A stretch of 64,000 nucleotides of DNA from Trichostrongylus colubriformis. Taxonomy: Eukaryota > Nematoda > Chromadorea > Rhabditida > Trichostrongylidae. The notes under the pieces are model-generated. The model was not told the origin of the DNA, did not search any database, and worked only from the letters and a program-made list of their open reading frames with translations. The position numbers and the translations under genes were made by a program. Each line of letters starts with the position of its first letter. Position 1 is the first letter of the stretch. Positions 18,813 through 29,689 of the stretch are shown here, piece by piece. The stretch spans positions 50,328,591 through 50,392,590 of the forward strand of contig OZ022258.1 in NCBI GenBank assembly GCA_963978905.1, given 5' to 3'.

Positions 18813-21800
18813 ATGTTCTCCATCCTCACAGTGCTTGCTGTAATCATAGCCGATGTACACGGTCAATGTGAGTGTTGCTAAAAAACTGTTTCCTGTTTTT
18901 TTCTTTAATCCGCTGAAACTGCTTTAGCACTTGTAATGAACCCATCTTTCAGTTTTCATGTCACAGGATGAAGAATGCACCGCAACCATACCAGGAATAA
19001 AGAAGACCACAACAGTTCTGATGTGTGATCCCGAAGTGATGCTGGCGTTTTTGGTAATTAATGAAGGTTGGATTGATGGTCCGGTGAGTATTTTAAGTTG
19101 TAACTGACTTGAACTGTGAGTGTTTCCTTGACGTATTTTCTAGTATTCATATTGATGTACAGATATGGAATGACCGCCTTGCCTCAAAAGCCTTGAAGGA
19201 AGCACTGAAGCAAAAGAAAATCAATGCTGACTATAAGATCCGGCAGGAAAAGCGCGTACTTAATTGATTTGAAAGTCTAAGCACTTTTCATAACAGTGCA
19301 TGATTTTAGGGTGTTCCTAAAGGGCGAAAGGGACAAAACAACGTTGGTACAAAAGGTAACGAAAGCTCTGTCTCGAGCGTCTCCCTACTGGAAAGAGGAG
19401 ATAGAAGAGAAATCTGGCAAGCGTGAACGAAACAAGCAAGTTTTTGTGAGTTGTCATTGTCCAGTTTTCTTATTAGCTACATTTAGCAGTAGACAATACA
19501 TAGCCTAGGCTGCTCATCCCAACTTTCGCCATGAAGTAGGGAGACTCTATAGGTGATTATGCTACTTTGAGAGTAGGAAAAACTCTGTCAACACTCCCAG
19601 ATGACACGGAGGAGGAATGGAGTAATCCAACAAAGCTTTTCTAATTGTTGTAGAGGGAGGATTATATGACCTGTCAACAAAGCTACAGCTCCCACAGAGC
19701 GTGCTTCAAAGTTTCCAAAAGGCCCTCTGTAGGCCGCTACAAATCACATGGTCGTGCTCGTCATTTGGCTGCATATCAGTGACTAATGTTGTACCGAACA
19801 GTATCCATTGATGCGGTGCTAACGGCAATACTCAACAGGAGGGGGTGGGATTGTATAGGTATTTCCCCCCCCCCCCCCCCCCCCCCCATTGAATATTGCC
19901 GTTATATAAGTGTTATACCATCACAGTCTCTCAGTCCATCACAGTGGTGTTATACCATCACAGTCTCTCAGCCCGTCTATTTCACTCCTTCATAATATCA
20001 ATTATATCTGCCTTCAACCTTACCTCTTCCAATTCATGTGAAGATTAACAAAAAAAAAAAGCGTAGAAACATAGTCATACCTTGATTGCCACTTTGCCTA
20101 TAGTTGCAAAAAATGGCTAGAATTCTGATAATTTTTAATGTTGATGGTTGCTGATTTTCGCCGCAGCCCGCGATGCCATAGTTGTCTGTCAACGTCAACT
20201 GTTTAGAATTCCCCGACCACCTCTGCCAAATACGGTTTGCCTATCCTATAGGCACCCTTTATACGCTCTCATCACTGGATTCCTCAGCCATTACTTGATC
20301 CTGACTCCAATCCAATTTGACAGGAAATGTTCCATTCGACGATGTTATGAGAGAGGGAAGGAGCATCGTATGGAAATTTGTGCATCTAAGCATCTTAGGG
20401 AGGTATTCGAGAGGTCGAATCGCACATTCAGGCGTATATTTTTGCGTTATGAAAGGAAAAATAGGGTTGGTTCCTTTCTCCATCTTGGCTAAGTTGAAAG
20501 TAATGCCCATACTGGGATACCCCCGCCTTTCACTAGTAAATGCGATGGTGGATCATATTAGCTGGGAACACCATAGAATGACATCAGGTTTATTAGGTGC
20601 CGGCGATAGATAGGAGACGTGAGTTCTTCGACCCAGTCGGGGTCAGCCGCCATCCTCCAGTCGTCGTCCTCCGTTGAATGCCTTCCATCGGCTCCTCGCC
20701 TCGCGCATGCTGAAAGCACAACATCAGTCTCGACCATCGAACGCTCACTACAGTATCCTGAGAACAGCTCATACCCCTTGCACTTACACCTCCCCTTTTT
20801 ACCCAAAAAGACGTAGACCCCCTAGAGCCCAGAACAGAAGTGAGAGCATACCCTATACCTTCCTCCCTTGGGGCAATATAAAATGGAGCGACGGCTAAGC
20901 GTCTATAATGACGGAAACACTTACTTTATTGCGGTGGAAGGTGCTCCCTTAGCGCTGCTTCCGAGACCAGGGCGTTGTTGGAGCGCGCCCATGTGATGAC
21001 CGAATTCCAGAAGGGGATCTTGCTTAGCGACCGCTGATGCCCCAAGACGAACTGTCCATGACGGCACCGGGTGAGTGCCACGTTCATGCGGCGCGGGTCG
21101 TCCAAGAATTCCGAGGTGCTAGGATCGAAGTCGGTCTTCGTGGTGAGCAGGACAACCACATCCTTTTCACGCCCTTGGACGGCATCCACCGTGGAAAGAT
21201 CGATCTGGTGGGCCTGCGAGAAGTCGGCCAGCCGTCGATGTTGCTCCTTGTAGAAGGTAATTATACAAAGGCTGGCAGGTGAAATCCCGCGTCCAAGCAG
21301 ACGGCCAATCAGAGTCATGCAGACTTCAGCCTCCATGTCGTTGAAGTGGGAGTGGCTCTGGGCCTTCTGCGACGAACCGGCTACGTCCACGAAGAGGAGT
21401 TGAATGGCAGTTGTTCGTTAGGGAATCGCATAACATCCAACAACAAGCGACGCTGCTCACTCCGTGTGCCACTTCGAAGGGCACCCCCATATGCCAGGTG
21501 GTTGGGCAAACCGTTAAGATTGGGGTGGGCCTGGAACGTGGTTACTAGCGGAGCCATAGGGACGGCCCGTGCTTCCGATAGGACGTCCATCATGCTGCGA
21601 GCCCCAAACTTGACCGGGTTGGAGTGGCGGGAGCATCGCGCATAAGGTTCAAGTTGATGTACGTCGCCGATGTAGATGTGCCGACAGCTAGGAAGTCGGC
21701 TCGCCATCGCGGCAAAGACGGGTTCCGTTGTCGGACTCAGCCAGCCGCACTGCGAATGCGATAGCCTGATCCTTATAGAGGACTTCCGTTCTATCCGTGG

Positions 21801-24800
21801 GGTTGGAGACCAAGAGGCAGCATCTCCCGGAGTTGACAACCGCCGGAGCGACCATTAAGGATTTGTCGGCTAAAGCCGAGCGCTGTGCGATTAACATGAG
21901 GGGAGCGGGAAGGGTACCCGTCGTTTCACAAGGGACAAAAGTTTCGGTCCCTGGCTCGAGCACCGTGGTTCGGGAAACGCGCACCGGTAAGTCCGTCGCG
22001 GAGCTCGCCTCATCAGCCGGAGTGAGGCCCATTATGTCTACGTGGGCTCCCCCAACCACGAACTTCTTGTTTGCGTAGTCGATGCTCCAGGGAGGCAGCC
22101 TGCGAAGGAGGTCATTGCCCAAGATTATATTATAGGCCTGAACCGAGTGAGGAACCGAGGGAGCGTCGGTGAAGTATATGGGGTGACGGAAAGAGTAATC
22201 GCCAATCTGTACGGTCGCGCACGCGAACCCCACGAGTTTCACCGGGGACCCAGACACCCCGATAGCGCAGGGAATAGGGCTTTTCTGAAGGGTAAACGTG
22301 CCCAAGAGAGGGGCCATGTCGCAGCTGGTCAAAGTGATCGCTGCGCCCGTGTCGACCAGAGCCAACATCCGGATCGTGTTGACCCTGATTGGAATCTGGG
22401 CGACAAAGTAGGACTGCGGAAGATCAACAGAGCTAATGACCACGGGGCTGGCTGAAGCTCTCGGTGGCCACGACGTAGTTGCATCCAGCTCCACCTTTGT
22501 GAACTGGAGGGAGTGCGGCGGGGGCGGAGCGACCCTAAGGTCGGAGGGATCGGGACGGAGCGGTGCGGGGAGCGAAGGACCGGGGTCCCGTGTGGGTGCC
22601 GGCCAATCGAAACGAGGAAGAAGATGCGGGTAGTATACCTTCAAGTATAGCTTGATCAAAGACTTGAGTACGAGGAATGAAACGTAAAGGCAACACCCCG
22701 AGACCCAAATGTCAAACGGGTGAAACGAAAAGAAATCCCAAAGAGATGGAAGCGCTGGCGCACTGGAAGAAACGGATCGAGAGATCTGGTTCTGGCTCTG
22801 CGAGCCCATGGGCGACAACAAATGCTCATAATGCCGGACCTCCCAGAGCTCCGTAAGACGATGCTCCGAAAGGAGTTCGCTGATATTAGTCAGCACCAGA
22901 TTGTGGAAAATAGTCAGCGGAGGGGTCGGCACTGGGAGGGTAGCACTCGACGCCCGTGCGAACACGGGAACGTCGGCGGCAGATACCGAAATCCGCGAGC
23001 CCGTGACAGGGTCAAACTTGATGGTGCCATTTTCAAAAGGAATAAAGAAAACCAGATTGGGTGAGCAAGGGACCGGCTCGACCGACTGGGACAACAAGAA
23101 AGTACTGACGTCCAAGAAGAACGAGAGAGTTAGCCCACTGGAAAGCGTTACAGCGACGCGAGGTTTGGCAAAGCATGTCGCGTTGAAGAGCTGCAACTCG
23201 TAATGCGAACGTGATATGGGCATGCACCGGCGGATCCTAACGAGGCCGTTACCATGATACGTAGCGGCCACATCATGTCTTTGGAGTAGCCGGCGCACCG
23301 TGTGGGTGGGATCCATTGTTAATGCCGAATGTAGAGAGAAGGCGAACAGGCTAACGCGGTCACAGAGGGACGACAAGGCATGACGGAATAACGCCGCGCT
23401 GGCGCCTTGTACCACATCCTCGACTGCAAGGAGCTGCGCCGCGAGCTGGTTGGACGTTACGAGCCCCACCTTCGGGGAGGACCGTGGCATGCGGCGCGGA
23501 AGAGCCACCGCATAACCCTGATCAGTAACTATAAGCGTTTGTCCACAGTCCGCAAGAGCGGCGCTGTCCTCGTCCCAGGAGAGAGCGAGCTCTTTTGATT
23601 CGCTGAGCCATACGTTGCCCATTCTGTGCCCCTTCATCTTAGACACAGCCAGGAACTGACAAGTCTCTTCCTTGTCCGGGGCCCATAGCAGGACCGACCC
23701 GTCGCTCAACACGCATAGTCCCTCCTTGTACTTACAGTGCCGGGTGTCACCCACGGCCGAATCCGGGGAAGGAGAACCGTGGCGCATATGAATGTACGTA
23801 GACAGGAGGTAGCAGTTAGTGACCGAGATAGAACGTGTAACGCAGCAACCCCACGGAGCTGAAGGCCACGGCACCTCCAAACGATTGGACGTTTTGGACA
23901 CGCTTCCGTCTGATGTCAATATCCCATGTTCGCACTTGTGATGTTGGACCATCAGTCTGCAATGCTCGACCGATACCGTCCTGTGAGTTTCAGAACGGTT
24001 TTCGTAACGAGCGCCAGAGAAACCAACCGAGAATGAAACGGTCTGCTCAACGATTTTACACAACGACGCAGGGGTGTCGTACCGTTTGGTGTTGGGCCTG
24101 TAGAGGGTAACCGACAAGCTTCGAGGCGAAGAAGAAATATTCGGAAACAAGCGAGAGCAATTGTAATCAAGGGGTACTCGAAGGAGATAATCGTGAGGGC
24201 TCGATGGACAGAACCACGCGGGTTGGGCGAGTGCCGCCGGGAGCCCTATGCACATTATTAAACAAAGAGCTACCGGGTTGACACCCCAAGGGTTCCGGGT
24301 TGGAGCCGAACGTGGGGCCGACGCTCCCGTGCATACCGCCTGCGAGAGTTCGTCATTTCGTTTTAAAAGAGCCGCCACCCGGGCCTGGGAGTTGTTCAGC
24401 GCCTCCTGTTTCTCTCGGAGAGAAATAGACAGAGCATTTATCTTGTTGCGAGCATCGTCAAGATCACCCCGGGTTGAAGAAGGAAACGGGGAGAGTGATC
24501 GGGCGGGAGGCCGAGAATCACTGGATGAAAAACGAGCGCGAGCCGAAAGTCGCCTACCTGTCGGCTTCGGGCCGGAAGATCTGGAAGAAGGGCACTGTCG
24601 TGCGAAGTGGCCGGTGCCTCCACAGTTGAAACATGAACCGGCCACAAGACGCGATTGCCAGGCTGTACCGGAGTCCGAGCGACGCGAACGTCCACGCCGG
24701 GAGCCGCTCCACTGCCTGAAAACGGATGGCGAGTCTCTGTTATAAGACGGATTGTGATTGAACCTCACCTGTCGTGGAACCCCCAACGCGGATATCTCCG

Positions 24801-27247
24801 CCGATGGGCCTGTGGGGTTAATAAGCCGCTCCGCTGTAGCCTCCGCGAGCAGATGCTCCACCGCCTGCGCCTTGTTGACAGCCTGTTCAAAAGTAACCGG
24901 ATTATCAAGCTTGACAAAATACCTCACATCGGGTCTCAGGCGGGCTGTAAACTCTTCTAACGCTCGCTCCTTTTGGACAGCTAGGTCCTGACCTGCCGTC
25001 GCCGCCCGTACGAGGTTCATCAACCGATTAGCGAACACTGCCGCAGATTCCAAACGCTCCTGTCTACAGGAGGCTAGCGCCTGACGGGCAAGATGACGTT
25101 GATGAGGCCCTTCGAAACAGTTCCTCAAGTGGGCAATGAGAGATTCGTATGAGGTCCGATCATCGTCGGAAAGTTCTTCCACTTTTTCGCGAGCGATGCC
25201 ATCCAAATGGGCAATCAAAAAGTTGGCCTTCCGCTCGGAGCTAATTTCACCGGGAAGAGTGCGCATAAGATCCTGTAGGCGGCGCATCCATATGGAAAAC
25301 TGAACCCCGTCGCCTGATCCCGTAAAAGGGGTGATTTTAGAGGCCAACCCCTCTGGCACCAAAGAGGTGACCGCCGGAATGGCGCGTATGTGGGCATCGA
25401 CGGCCCCAAAAGAAGCATTGAGTCCTGACAGGAGGGACGCATTATTTTCGGTTATCGTCTGTGCAAGCTGGGCCGCCGTGTCGTGAGAGTCCTGCCAGAC
25501 CCCGGCCACCGCCTCGACGGTGGCGTCCCGCAGGTGGCGTGCATCCCGCCCGAGCACCGCCGCGGAATCCTCAACGTCGGAAAGGGCCGACGTCAGGGGG
25601 CCCGTAATGGCCAATAGCGATTCGGGTCTTACGACCTCAGCGGCACCTGAGGTGCCCTCATCCTTAACAAGATCGATCCGTTGCTGGGTAGCTACGACCC
25701 CAGAGTTGGTCGCTTTGGCTCGAGCCCTGGTAGTAGGGGGACCCATAGCGACACCAGACTAGTAGCAGAATAGCGAATACAAGAACGCAGCGCAGTCGAA
25801 GACGACAAATGGAACAGCAGAGCCGCGACAGAGGAGATTTTATATGCAGTTGCTAATGGGTGCGAAGGCGATCCAAAACATCAAGCCCCTGGAATTCAAA
25901 CATTCCGAGGCGCCCCCGTCCGCCTGCTGATTTCCCGAGCCTAGAGTCGATGGCATGGACAAAATGTAAACATTGCTTATCGGAGGCTGCATCGAGAAAT
26001 CGCCGAGCCGCGAGAAGACCGTCCAGCGCGAACAAAGCGAACCACAACAAAAAGCTGCGCAGCGCGCTGAACGCTGACTCATCGGTAAAAGACTGACGAA
26101 GAAAGAGTTGCGCAGTTGCATTAGAAGTTAAAGTTTGCATCAGAAGCGAAGGTGTTATAGGAAATGAGCCAATAGCATCAGAACAAGATAAACTCCAAAA
26201 CCACAGAAACCCCAATACAAGACTCACCGCGTCTATTTCGAACACTTGCGGAAAGATTCGACCTTGGCTTCTCAAGCCACGTTACACTGTACTGCCATAT
26301 ACCCAGGCAACCACGAAGAAACCCATAGCATGCTATTCAACGGGGGTCGATTTACAAAATATGCACTGAGTGCCACGAACGAAAGGCCTTACTGACTATA
26401 GACTCCACCGAACCCCTCACTACCTCGCGAGAATTACCAAACGCTTAGCAAACACCTGGGGATACAACGGACGTCCGACCGCTATACTGACCACGCAAAC
26501 GACAGATCTGTTTCTGGCTTCACAAGCCACCATGGTGGTATACATTCTATTGGCGCGCGAAAGAGAAAAAAAAGAGCAAATCGAAGGAAAAAAAGGAAAG
26601 AGCAAAGTCGCGAATGGAGGCGGCAACCTCAAGGAACGAACCCGTAAATGGGCAAAGAAGAGATTGGCCAGATCTGTTAATGCCCGGCTACGGGGCAGCT
26701 AAGTTAAAAAACTCACGTGCTCCTGATGCCCGGCTCACTCGCTGCTACCAGTAAATGGGATGGTGGATCATATTAGCTGGGAACACCATAGAATGACATC
26801 AGGTTTATTAGGTGCCGGCGATAGATAGGAGACGTGAGTTCTTCGACCCAGTCGGGGTCAGCCGCCATCCTCCAGTCGTCGTCCTCCGTTGAATGCCTTC
26901 CATCGGCTCCTCGCCTCGCGCATGCTGAAAGCACAACATCAGTCTCGACCATCGAACGCTCACTACAGTATCCTGAGAACAGCTCACACCCCTTGCACTT
27001 ACACACTGACAGCACTCATTCTGTCTCATTTTTAGGGAGATTGAGCTTATTTTCGACCGAAAGCTGACGACTCCTCGATGTTTAGATCCGCCGCATCCCC
27101 CCGGCCGTGTATTACGGCTGCAACGGCATTTTGGATACGGAACGAGACAAAGATATTCTGACTGTCGTATGCCTCTACAGGACATCATTGAAGAAGCCAT
27201 CATTGTTTTATAAGTACAAGAATATCGAAGTGAAGGGAGCTCACTGA
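18813..27247 (+). CDS. Small secreted protein, family copy A (intron 4 holds an LTR element)
   Basis: Proposed exons are 18813-18867, 18953-19083, 19163-19251, 19310-19445 and 27086-27247, giving about 190 aa. Exon 1 encodes signal peptide MFSILTVLAVIIADVHG. Four cysteines conserved in the paralogues occur as EEC, LMC, YYGC and TVVC, so two disulfides are likely. The last exon contains PPAVYYGCNGI, LTVVCLYR and YKNIEVKG, the best conserved part. No domain is recognised with confidence; the paired late cysteines are only faintly reminiscent of CAP/ASP C-termini. The exon 3 donor must be GC (19252) to keep the frame. Intron 4 is 7.6 kb because it contains a retroelement in antisense orientation; without it the gene resembles copies C, D and E. 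Function is unknown; secretion is inferred from the signal peptide. Confidence 0.75.
19865..19887. repeat. Homopolymer C run (23 C)
   Basis: Uninterrupted C tract in intron 4 of copy A, absent at the equivalent position of copies C and E. Its exact length may be unreliable in the assembly. Confidence 0.9.
20535..20788 (-). repeat. 3' LTR
   Basis: 254 bp. On the element's strand it begins TGTAAGTGCAAG and ends CATTTACT. It contains AATAAA (plus-strand TTTATT at 20589-20594), a candidate polyadenylation signal. It is nearly identical to 26750-27003. Confidence 0.92.
20789..20803 (-). promoter_or_regulatory. Polypurine tract
   Basis: On the minus strand the bases just before the 3' LTR read GGTAAAAAGGGGAGG. 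This is a classic plus-strand priming tract and confirms the LTR boundary and direction of transcription. Confidence 0.85.
20926..21737 (-). pseudogene. SF1 (UPF1/DNA2-NAM7-like) helicase, C-terminal half, broken
   Basis: Two overlapping frames (about 21737-21381 and 21390-20926) carry in order TEPVFAAMASRL, IYIGDVHQLEPY (motif III, GDxxQL), a FQAHPNLN segment with YGGAL, then STVDAVQGREKDVVVL (motif V) and RRMNVALTRCR (motif VI). These are characteristic of the C-terminal RecA domain of superfamily 1B helicases. A one-base frameshift near 21400 separates the frames. The Walker A motif and most of motif II are absent; the sequence joins the retropepsin frame at about 21725-21737. It is the last coding sequence before the polypurine tract. 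The most likely explanation is a deletion that removed RT, RNase H, integrase and the helicase N-terminus. Confidence 0.8.
21688..25746 (-). CDS. Gag / envelope-like / retropepsin polyprotein of the LTR element
   Basis: One uninterrupted 1352-codon frame. Residues about 130-310 resemble the Ty3/gypsy Gag core (FTGSGDGVQFSIWMRRLQ, ANFLIAHLDG). A CCHC knuckle, CFNCGGTGHFARQC, is at 372-385 after an Arg/Ser-rich stretch. A hydrophobic signal-like segment lies at about 491-508. It leads a Cys-rich ectodomain-like region of about 500 residues with several N-x-S/T sites, then a transmembrane-like segment at about 1015-1038 and a Pro-rich tail. The retropepsin has DTGAAITLTS (Asp 1132) and ILGNDLLRRLPP, followed by the linker that normally precedes RT in gypsy elements. 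An envelope-like region between Gag and protease is an unusual order. The last residues run out of frame into helicase sequence. The glycoprotein family cannot be assigned by eye. Confidence 0.85.
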   Translation of the reverse strand: MGPPTTRARAKATNSGVVATQQRIDLVKDEGTSGAAEVVRPESLLAITGPLTSALSDVEDSAAVLGRDARHLRDATVEAVAGVWQDSHDTAAQLAQTITENNASLLSGLNASFGAVDAHIRAIPAVTSLVPEGLASKITPFTGSGDGVQFSIWMRRLQDLMRTLPGEISSERKANFLIAHLDGIAREKVEELSDDDRTSYESLIAHLRNCFEGPHQRHLARQALASCRQERLESAAVFANRLMNLVRAATAGQDLAVQKERALEEFTARLRPDVRYFVKLDNPVTFEQAVNKAQAVEHLLAEATAERLINPTGPSAEISALGVPRQVRFNHNPSYNRDSPSVFRQWSGSRRGRSRRSDSGTAWQSRLVAGSCFNCGGTGHFARQCPSSRSSGPKPTGRRLSARARFSSSDSRPPARSLSPFPSSTRGDLDDARNKINALSISLREKQEALNNSQARVAALLKRNDELSQAVCTGASAPRSAPTRNPWGVNPVALCLIMCIGLPAALAQPAWFCPSSPHDYLLRVPLDYNCSRLFPNISSSPRSLSVTLYRPNTKRYDTPASLCKIVEQTVSFSVGFSGARYENRSETHRTVSVEHCRLMVQHHKCEHGILTSDGSVSKTSNRLEVPWPSAPWGCCVTRSISVTNCYLLSTYIHMRHGSPSPDSAVGDTRHCKYKEGLCVLSDGSVLLWAPDKEETCQFLAVSKMKGHRMGNVWLSESKELALSWDEDSAALADCGQTLIVTDQGYAVALPRRMPRSSPKVGLVTSNQLAAQLLAVEDVVQGASAALFRHALSSLCDRVSLFAFSLHSALTMDPTHTVRRLLQRHDVAATYHGNGLVRIRRCMPISRSHYELQLFNATCFAKPRVAVTLSSGLTLSFFLDVSTFLLSQSVEPVPCSPNLVFFIPFENGTIKFDPVTGSRISVSAADVPVFARASSATLPVPTPPLTIFHNLVLTNISELLSEHRLTELWEVRHYEHLLSPMGSQSQNQISRSVSSSAPALPSLWDFFSFHPFDIWVSGCCLYVSFLVLKSLIKLYLKVYYPHLLPRFDWPAPTRDPGPSLPAPLRPDPSDLRVAPPPPHSLQFTKVELDATTSWPPRASASPVVISSVDLPQSYFVAQIPIRVNTIRMLALVDTGAAITLTSCDMAPLLGTFTLQKSPIPCAIGVSGSPVKLVGFACATVQIGDYSFRHPIYFTDAPSVPHSVQAYNIILGNDLLRRLPPWSIDYANKKFVVGGAHVDIMGLTPADEASSATDLPVRVSRTTVLEPGTETFVPCETTGTLPAPLMLIAQRSALADKSLMVAPAVVNSGRCCLLVSNPTDRTEVLYKDQAIAFAVRLAESDNGTRLCRDGEPTS
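25747..26749 (-). other. Leader of the LTR element with primer-binding-site-like start
   Basis: About 1 kb lies between the 5' LTR and gag. Immediately after the LTR, the minus strand reads GGTAGCAGCGAG, which with the preceding T gives a TGG-initial primer binding site. It would pair with a tRNA ending GCTGCTACCA; the tRNA was not identified. Several short open frames on both strands have no recognised domain. Confidence 0.55.
26750..27003 (-). repeat. 5' LTR
   Basis: 254 bp and nearly identical to the other LTR; the two differences seen are near the two ends. It is followed by CACT, matching the target duplication on the other side. Confidence 0.92.
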
Positions 27248-29140
27248 GCTCCACTGTTTAGCTGTTCAGTTTTGATTTGTGAAATTAAAAGTTCTTTCTG
27301 TTTTCCTTGTTTTTTACTCTTTCACCAATAACCCCTTTCAGGCTTAACTCAATGTTCGGTTCAGATAATACTACTAACAACATCATAAGATGTGGCATTG
27401 GTACGTAGCAATGGGATCTACTACCAAATACTACAGCGCGATGTTATGAGTGCTAGAACCAAAAGAGGAAGACAATTTTTTCTTCGGATACTTTGCAGAT
27501 CCCATATGAGTGCAAAAACAGCGACGGGTTCCCATTCTATTATTTAGTTACCCGCCGCAGGGTGGAGCGTAGCAGTAACGCCTCCTACGATCATCTTACT
27601 GTTGTGATCCATTTTCTCCTCTCCTTACAGCAATGACTGTGAATGGAGCAAGTTGCTGCACACAATGTCCCCTTAAAGACACCAGAAGGAGTTAATTTTG
27701 GCCTACGGTAGAACAGACGTAGTGTGGACGAGTTTTCGCGGCGCCACGGCTCACCCCCGCCGCGTACAGCCTGGTCCACCTGAGCCGAGGTGAGCCAACC
27801 GAGCCGAATCACACTCGGCTTAGAAGGGAGAGAAACTTGCGATAAGACAAGATAAGGCAGCGATATCAATAGCGAAGGTAGCTTCAACAGGGGAGAACAG
27901 GTGATATCGTAGCATTTAGCGCGATATCATCGAAAAAGCTCTCTTATAATCTCCAGTGCTCGTACGAGGACTGAGGGCAGGGAGCTTTATTTTTGGTGGT
28001 TTCGAGGGGTTTCGATTCATTTTTCTTGACCTGTGGGTAAACCAGGGCCTCTACATCCTGTAACACGCGCGATAGCTCTCACAATTTTTCGCGAGGTGTG
28101 CCTGGAGGCGCCTGCAACTGGAGGCGAGATGAACAAAGCTTTGTACACGGCTGGCAGCTACTTACAGACGTCGTGAGGGATTAAAAAGGAGATGGAGAAT
28201 GAGAAGTCATGTTCTGTTTTTTAGGAAACGAAATAGTATGTTTTGAAGAGATGATCTGCTGCCAAACTGGCGTTAAAAAGCGCGCCGCTATAAGTAGCGG
28301 CCTAAATGTGTTTCGGTCATACGGCTTCCGATGGCTCGTAGCTGTAGAGGGCGGGGCAACGCTCACGGATGGGTCAGCTAGGTGCTCTTGCCGGCTGCGT
28401 AATCGCTTCAAGGATGCGATGAGTGCGTGAAAATGTTTTTGGTAGGTGAGGAGGCGGTGGCATCTCCGCTTATGTCATTCAGTTCTTTCTCTACTGTGAT
28501 CCTGTATCGCACCTCTGCTGTGTATTCCACAATAAGCCAAACTTCTTTAATGATTCTCATGATGAAATTCTCATCCACACTGAACTGACTATTCTATGAA
28601 AGTGTTAGCATACGCATTGGGTAATGATAAGTTAATCTTCAAGCCATAAACTAAAGACAGCATAAGGGGTAATGTGGTGATTGAGAAATCCCTAAAAGAA
28701 GTCACTTAAATAGAGACTACAGGGGTGAGAAGGCTACCAGTGGCGAAATACCGGTGAAAAAGTGCGCCTCCTAGCTGTAGAAACGGCGCAACGGATAATA
28801 CCTGGCGCCTTTGGATAATCGACCCCGCCTCCTAGTGTCGACTTTGCCGTAGAATGACTAAGGAGTTGAGTAATGAGCATGATAGCAGCGTGACACTTAT
28901 CGTGTCGTACCAGTGCCGTATCGATAGAGATGGCATGGTGCTGAACGTGTCAGCTTTCGTGGTAAGCATGTCCACCGGTCAGTATCAAAGATTTGAACGG
29001 ATGAAACAATAGAATTACCCCTACCGCTGCCTTCATCGAGCTTTTTTTCGTTTGCGCAATGTAGGTAATCGAACTGGCGGCGCCTCACCCATTTGTTTTG
29101 AAGTGACAGCTCATTTCGCTGCTGCAATGGCCATCTCAGG
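27248..29140. other. 3' flank of copy A and intergenic sequence
   Basis: 27250-27560 is homologous, in inverted orientation, to the downstream flank of copy C (about 31720-32400). The rest has no gene recognised; small ORFs lack domains. Confidence 0.4.
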
Positions 29141-29378
29141 GTGTGTGCCCTTATGTCAGGATTTTCGCACGACTACGAGCGGCGTGCGGCGCAGTGTGTG
29201 CGAGCTGTGCGCATCGCGGTAATTGGGTCATGGAACGATTACACGCTAATGTTAAATACGCGATACGCACTTGACTTGTAATCGCTTCGGGACCCACCAA
29301 CATGGTGCCTTTAGCTCGTCCGCATTGCTTCCCTTGCGACATGCCGCTGTGCGAAAATCCTGACATAAGCGTACACAC
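29141..29378. repeat. MITE with ~30-bp terminal inverted repeats
   Basis: CTTATGTCAGGATTTTCGCAC at the left is mirrored by GTGCGAAAATCCTGACATAAG at the right, extending outward to GTGTGT/ACACAC with a few mismatches. The interior is non-coding. Confidence 0.75.
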
Positions 29379-29689
29379 TCGCCAGTTTCTCAGGAGAGAA
29401 CTTGTTTTGAACATTTTTCAGTATATCTTTATCTTTATTCCTATGAGCGGATAAAATTGTTAATCCACTCTCGAGAGGTAGCGAACATATGTTCTGTGAG
29501 GACGGACCAAAGTGCTACAACTTCCAGTTCGAAACGCTTCCAAAAGCTTATAAATCCTAAAATTGGCTTTGATTACAAGTTTTTAAGGTGCTGATCATAC
29601 GAGAGCCTGTCGGTTATTAGAAGGCCTGTATCTTCAAGTTCATTAACGCATTGAGGACCAACATCACCTACATGATATTTAGATAGGTG

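Larger units (their letters stand above)
20535..27003 (-). mobile_element. Young Ty3/gypsy-like LTR element with envelope-like and helicase regions, RT/IN missing
   Basis: The element is read on the minus strand. Two 254-bp LTRs differ at only about two positions, and the 4-bp target duplication CACT lies at 20531-20534 and 27004-27007. A polypurine tract precedes the 3' LTR and a TGGTAGCAGCGAG primer-site-like sequence follows the 5' LTR. Order from 5' to 3' is LTR, leader of about 1 kb, Gag with CCHC knuckle, envelope-like glycoprotein region, retropepsin, SF1 helicase C-terminal half, LTR. No YXDD reverse transcriptase, RNase H or integrase motif remains. The insertion lies within intron 4 of family copy A, antisense to that gene. 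Confidence 0.88.

Noticed and set aside
26370..26702. 110-codon basic frame on the plus strand of the LTR element leader
   Set aside because: Antisense to the element, Lys/Arg-rich and without a recognised domain; probably chance.
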